Shown here one piece after another: positions 61,993 through 64,000 of a stretch of 64,000 nt of DNA; positions within the stretch are counted from its first letter, which is position 1, and the number at the start of each line of letters is the position of its first letter. A program made the translations under genes and the position numbers. The notes beneath the pieces are model-generated. The model saw nothing but the letters and a program-made list of their open reading frames with translations. It searched no databases and was not told the DNA's origin. The stretch is from the NCBI GenBank assembly GCA_964426675.1, contig CAYRRM010000008.1:1-64000 (forward strand). Reading direction: 5' to 3'. The DNA comes from DYMC01 sp035406705 (GTDB lineage: Bacteria; Verrucomicrobiota; Lentisphaeria; Victivallales; GWF2-50-93).

Positions 61993-62421
61993 ATGATAAG
62001 GAATTTAACTAAAAAAACTATTATAGCCAAAAAACCCATTATAGCAACGAAATTTTTTCAACGCGGTTTAGGTATGATTGGCAAAAAATTTGCTGATTTT
62101 GATGCTATGATCTTTTACAATTGTGCCAGTATTCATACAATGTTTATGACAATGAAAATAGATGTTATTTTTGTCGATAGAGAAAATAGGGTTTGCGAAA
62201 TTCGCAAAGAACTCGACCCCTGGAGACCTTTTGTATCATCCAGAGAAGCCGTAACAGTCATTGAACTGCCGTCTAGAGCCATAGAAAATTCATTTACAGA
62301 GAAAGGAGACTTTATAGACTTGAATGCGGAGTTAAAAGAAGAAAAAGAAGAAAAAGAAGAAAAGGCAATTATTCCATTTCCAGACACTGCAATTTCAATA
62401 TCAGCGGAGAAAAAAAAATGA
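61993..62421 (+). CDS. DUF192 protein
   Basis: A 142-residue DUF192-family protein. Signature parts: 'ATKFFQRGLGMIGKKF' (the R-G-L-M-x-R-like segment), 'SIHTMFMTMKIDVIFVDREN' (the F-M-x-x-x-x-x-x-D-V-I-F segment), 'RPFVSSREAVTVIELPSRAI'. Function is not known in general; members accompany secretion and pilus genes. The C-terminal 35 residues are Glu/Lys-rich. It has no signal peptide, unlike many relatives. Start is 2 bp after tadC, and its stop overlaps the FHA gene (ATGA). A perfect 17-bp iterated palindrome is in the middle. Confidence 0.88.
   Translation: MIRNLTKKTIIAKKPIIATKFFQRGLGMIGKKFADFDAMIFYNCASIHTMFMTMKIDVIFVDRENRVCEIRKELDPWRPFVSSREAVTVIELPSRAIENSFTEKGDFIDLNAELKEEKEEKEEKAIIPFPDTAISISAEKKK
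62194..62206. repeat. TGCGA-N3-TCGCA palindrome, copy 15 (spacer AAT)
   Basis: Extended 17-bp TTTGCGAAATTCGCAAA (62192-62208) in the DUF192 gene, TGC frame (C-E-I-R-K), the same peptide as copy 1 in an unrelated gene. Confidence 0.85.
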
Positions 62422-63863
62422 AGTTATTTTTTTCTGGTGCACCAAAAAGTAATGGTTTTGTGGAACTTAACCCACCCGGGTTAAGTATTGGCAGAGAACT
62501 TGACAACGATGTAATCATAGAATCAGAGTCAGCGTCCCGTTACCATTGTAAAATATCTTATAGGGATGGGAACTGGTACCTGAAAGATCTCAACAGCACA
62601 AATGGCACGAAACTCAATGGGTTAAAAATAACCGACGAAGTAAAACTTAATGAAGGAGATGTTATATCAATCGGTTATCAAAAATTAACTTTCGGAGAAA
62701 AGATTCCTGTAAAAAATGAGGAGAAAAAATTAGAATCAGAACTTTCTTCTCCTGTTAAAGATAAAGAAAAAAGAGAAGATAATACAACAGAACCACAAAA
62801 GAAGGGAGATACTTCGCCTCAGTCATTTTTTGGATCTCTTTTCAGTTCTGGCGATAAAAAAGATGATGAACCTGAAAAATCTAAGTTTTTCCAGAAAGAA
62901 AGGATAGAAAATAAAAATGAAGGACAAAATAAAAAACACGCGAGCGTGATGTTTTACGTAATTGTCTTGCTTTTTGCATTTATTTTGGTTAGCGGTTTTC
63001 TGCTAATAGAAAAAGTGCTAAATGAAGAAAAAGTAAAAAATCAATCACAAAGAACAAAAACCTCTGATTCCGCTTCAAATTTGACAGTCATATATGAAAA
63101 ACAGATTACCACGCCAGATAATATTTTTAGATATGAGCTTAAAATTAAAAATAATAAAATTCAGGTTACAAGAGATGATCTGAAACATTCAATAAGATTT
63201 CGACGTGAACAAGAACTTAAACCGGAATTAATTGAAAACTTGAAAAATGAACTAAAAGAAACTGACTTTATGAATGTTTCTGAACCTCAAGCTGGAATAA
63301 GTCCGGATAATAGCGATGAAACAAAAATCCTCACTATTACCTATGGGTCTATGCTGAATACTGTAAGGGTAAAAAATACCTTCGAGCCAACAGCATTCCG
63401 TGATGCCGTAAATGTTCTGGAATCTTTTTCAAATAATGTACTGAATATCCCGACAATTTCATTAACTCCAGAAGAAATGAAAAAAGAAGCAGAAGACACA
63501 TTTGCTAAAGCAGAAATGTTATTTGCAAATAAAAATGCAAGAAAAGATAATTTGAAAGAAGCAATAAAAAGGTATTCTTACGTGATAGAGTTATTGGAGT
63601 TCTTTGAACCAAAACCGTCAATATACGACCAGGCATATAAACAAAGCCAGGAAGCAAAAAAAATGTTAGATGAAGAAGTCAAGCAATATGAAATCAAAGC
63701 ACAACAGGCAAGAAGGATGCAACGTCTCGAAGAAGCAATCGAGGCATATCGCTCTATTATGGAAATGCTTGATTCTGAAGATAAACGTTACCAGAACGCA
63801 AGAGATTCAATTTTAAAACTTGAAGAAGCCATTAGATTAATTAAAAAAGGCAAAAAGAAATGA
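62418..63863 (+). CDS. FHA-domain transmembrane protein with C-terminal TPR-like helices
   Basis: A 481-residue protein. The N-terminal FHA domain (about 1-100) has 'LSIGRELDNDVIIES' (G-R), 'SASRYHCKISYRDGNWYLKD' (S-x-x-H) and 'LNSTNGTKLNG' (N-G), the phosphothreonine-binding residues. A charged linker (about 100-175), a single membrane helix (about 178-198, 'FYVIVLLFAFILVSGFLLI') and a C-terminal region with a helical TPR-like repeat ('EQYEIKAQQARRMQRLEEAI') follow. It probably reads Thr phosphorylation by a kinase such as the one at 20502 and couples it to the Tad secretion cluster. Its start overlaps DUF192 and its stop overlaps the next gene (ATGA). Confidence 0.9.
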   Translation: MKLFFSGAPKSNGFVELNPPGLSIGRELDNDVIIESESASRYHCKISYRDGNWYLKDLNSTNGTKLNGLKITDEVKLNEGDVISIGYQKLTFGEKIPVKNEEKKLESELSSPVKDKEKREDNTTEPQKKGDTSPQSFFGSLFSSGDKKDDEPEKSKFFQKERIENKNEGQNKKHASVMFYVIVLLFAFILVSGFLLIEKVLNEEKVKNQSQRTKTSDSASNLTVIYEKQITTPDNIFRYELKIKNNKIQVTRDDLKHSIRFRREQELKPELIENLKNELKETDFMNVSEPQAGISPDNSDETKILTITYGSMLNTVRVKNTFEPTAFRDAVNVLESFSNNVLNIPTISLTPEEMKKEAEDTFAKAEMLFANKNARKDNLKEAIKRYSYVIELLEFFEPKPSIYDQAYKQSQEAKKMLDEEVKQYEIKAQQARRMQRLEEAIEAYRSIMEMLDSEDKRYQNARDSILKLEEAIRLIKKGKKK

Positions 63864-64000
63864 AAAAAATATTCTTATCACTTATTATCGTAATCCTGGC
63901 ATTAATCAGTTTCTCATGCGGAGAAAAAAAAGTTCCACAACCAGGTATAATCAGTATAAAAACAACTCCTTCAGGCGCAAAAATCTTTTTTAATAATAAG
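63860..64000 (+). CDS. PEGA-domain lipoprotein, N-terminal part (cut by window edge)
   Basis: An ATG at 63860 overlaps the FHA stop (ATGA) and opens 47 codons to the window edge. 'MKKIFLSLIIVILALISFSC' is a lipoprotein signal with the lipid-modified Cys at 20. It is followed by 'GIISIKTTPSGAKIFFNN', the first strand and turn of a PEGA domain. PEGA lipoproteins are surface or periplasmic structural proteins. Probably a component of the same Tad/FHA cluster. The rest is outside the window. Confidence 0.8.
   Translation, partial: MKKIFLSLIIVILALISFSCGEKKVPQPGIISIKTTPSGAKIFFNNK

Noticed and set aside
1..64000. tRNA, rRNA, prophage, toxin-antitoxin or CRISPR features
   Set aside because: All gaps were read on both strands and no cloverleaf, rRNA segment, phage gene, toxin-antitoxin pair or repeat-spacer array could be supported.

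Overview
The window reads as a low-G+C chromosome segment from a Gram-negative bacterium of the PVC group, most likely Lentisphaerota or a close relative. The evidence is: single-gene 'prepilin' proteins with the N-terminal F-T-L-I-E-L-L methylation motif and an H-X9-DG-like C-terminus, serial sulfatases, URO-D-family proteins in sugar loci, a TMTC-like membrane protein, and lipid A genes (lpxA, lpxC, a FabZ didomain). Tight minus- and plus-strand operons alternate, many starts are TTG, and spacers are very A/T rich. The lineage call is inference from gene content; no rRNA or tRNA gene is present to confirm it.

Layout. 0-4.2 kb: three sulfatases behind an IclR-type regulator with a tandem operator. 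4.7-11.8 kb: accessory catabolic genes (prepilin-like protein, epimerase, BchC-like dehydrogenase, URO-D-family protein) with two AraC regulators. 11.8-15.9 kb: housekeeping (zinc ribbon, RlpA-like protein, SRP RNA, accD-comF-tyrS). 15.9-24.4 kb: one plus-strand run with a receiver-only response regulator, a protein of repeated W-P-F motifs, mlaE-mlaF-mlaD, and a 1303-residue Ser/Thr kinase. 24.5-30.5 kb: a divergent locus with URO-D and GH127 on one side and IclR, a QueG/reductive-dehalogenase-like Fe-S protein and a U32-like protein on the other. 30.5-31.5 kb: IS debris. 31.5-42.6 kb: second glycan locus (Gfo/Idh/MocA, PL9-like beta-helix, prepilin, GntR-LacI regulator, cellobiose phosphorylase, MurC, sialate O-acetylesterase). 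42.7-64 kb: mainly core genes (UbiA, TatD, GT2, aspA, trpB2, pseudouridine synthase, lpxA, MoxR, dsbD-ruvA-fabZ-lpxC) and the beginning of a TadC/FHA/PEGA cluster.

How it works together. The accessory loci suggest growth on sulfated and acetylated plant or algal polysaccharide: sulfatases and an esterase strip substituents, GH127 removes arabinofuranose, cellobiose phosphorylase makes glucose-1-phosphate, and dehydrogenases feed products to central metabolism. Three of the local regulators have dyad operators that can be read directly. The Mla genes, lipid A genes and DsbD describe outer-envelope building.

Most unusual signal. A 13-bp palindrome, TGCGA-N3-TCGCA with an all-A/T spacer, occurs at least 15 times in 64 kb, every copy inside a coding sequence and in all three reading frames. 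Chance predicts far less than one copy. It looks like a highly iterated genome-wide DNA motif in the sense of cyanobacterial HIP1 and is the best candidate here for an undescribed system.
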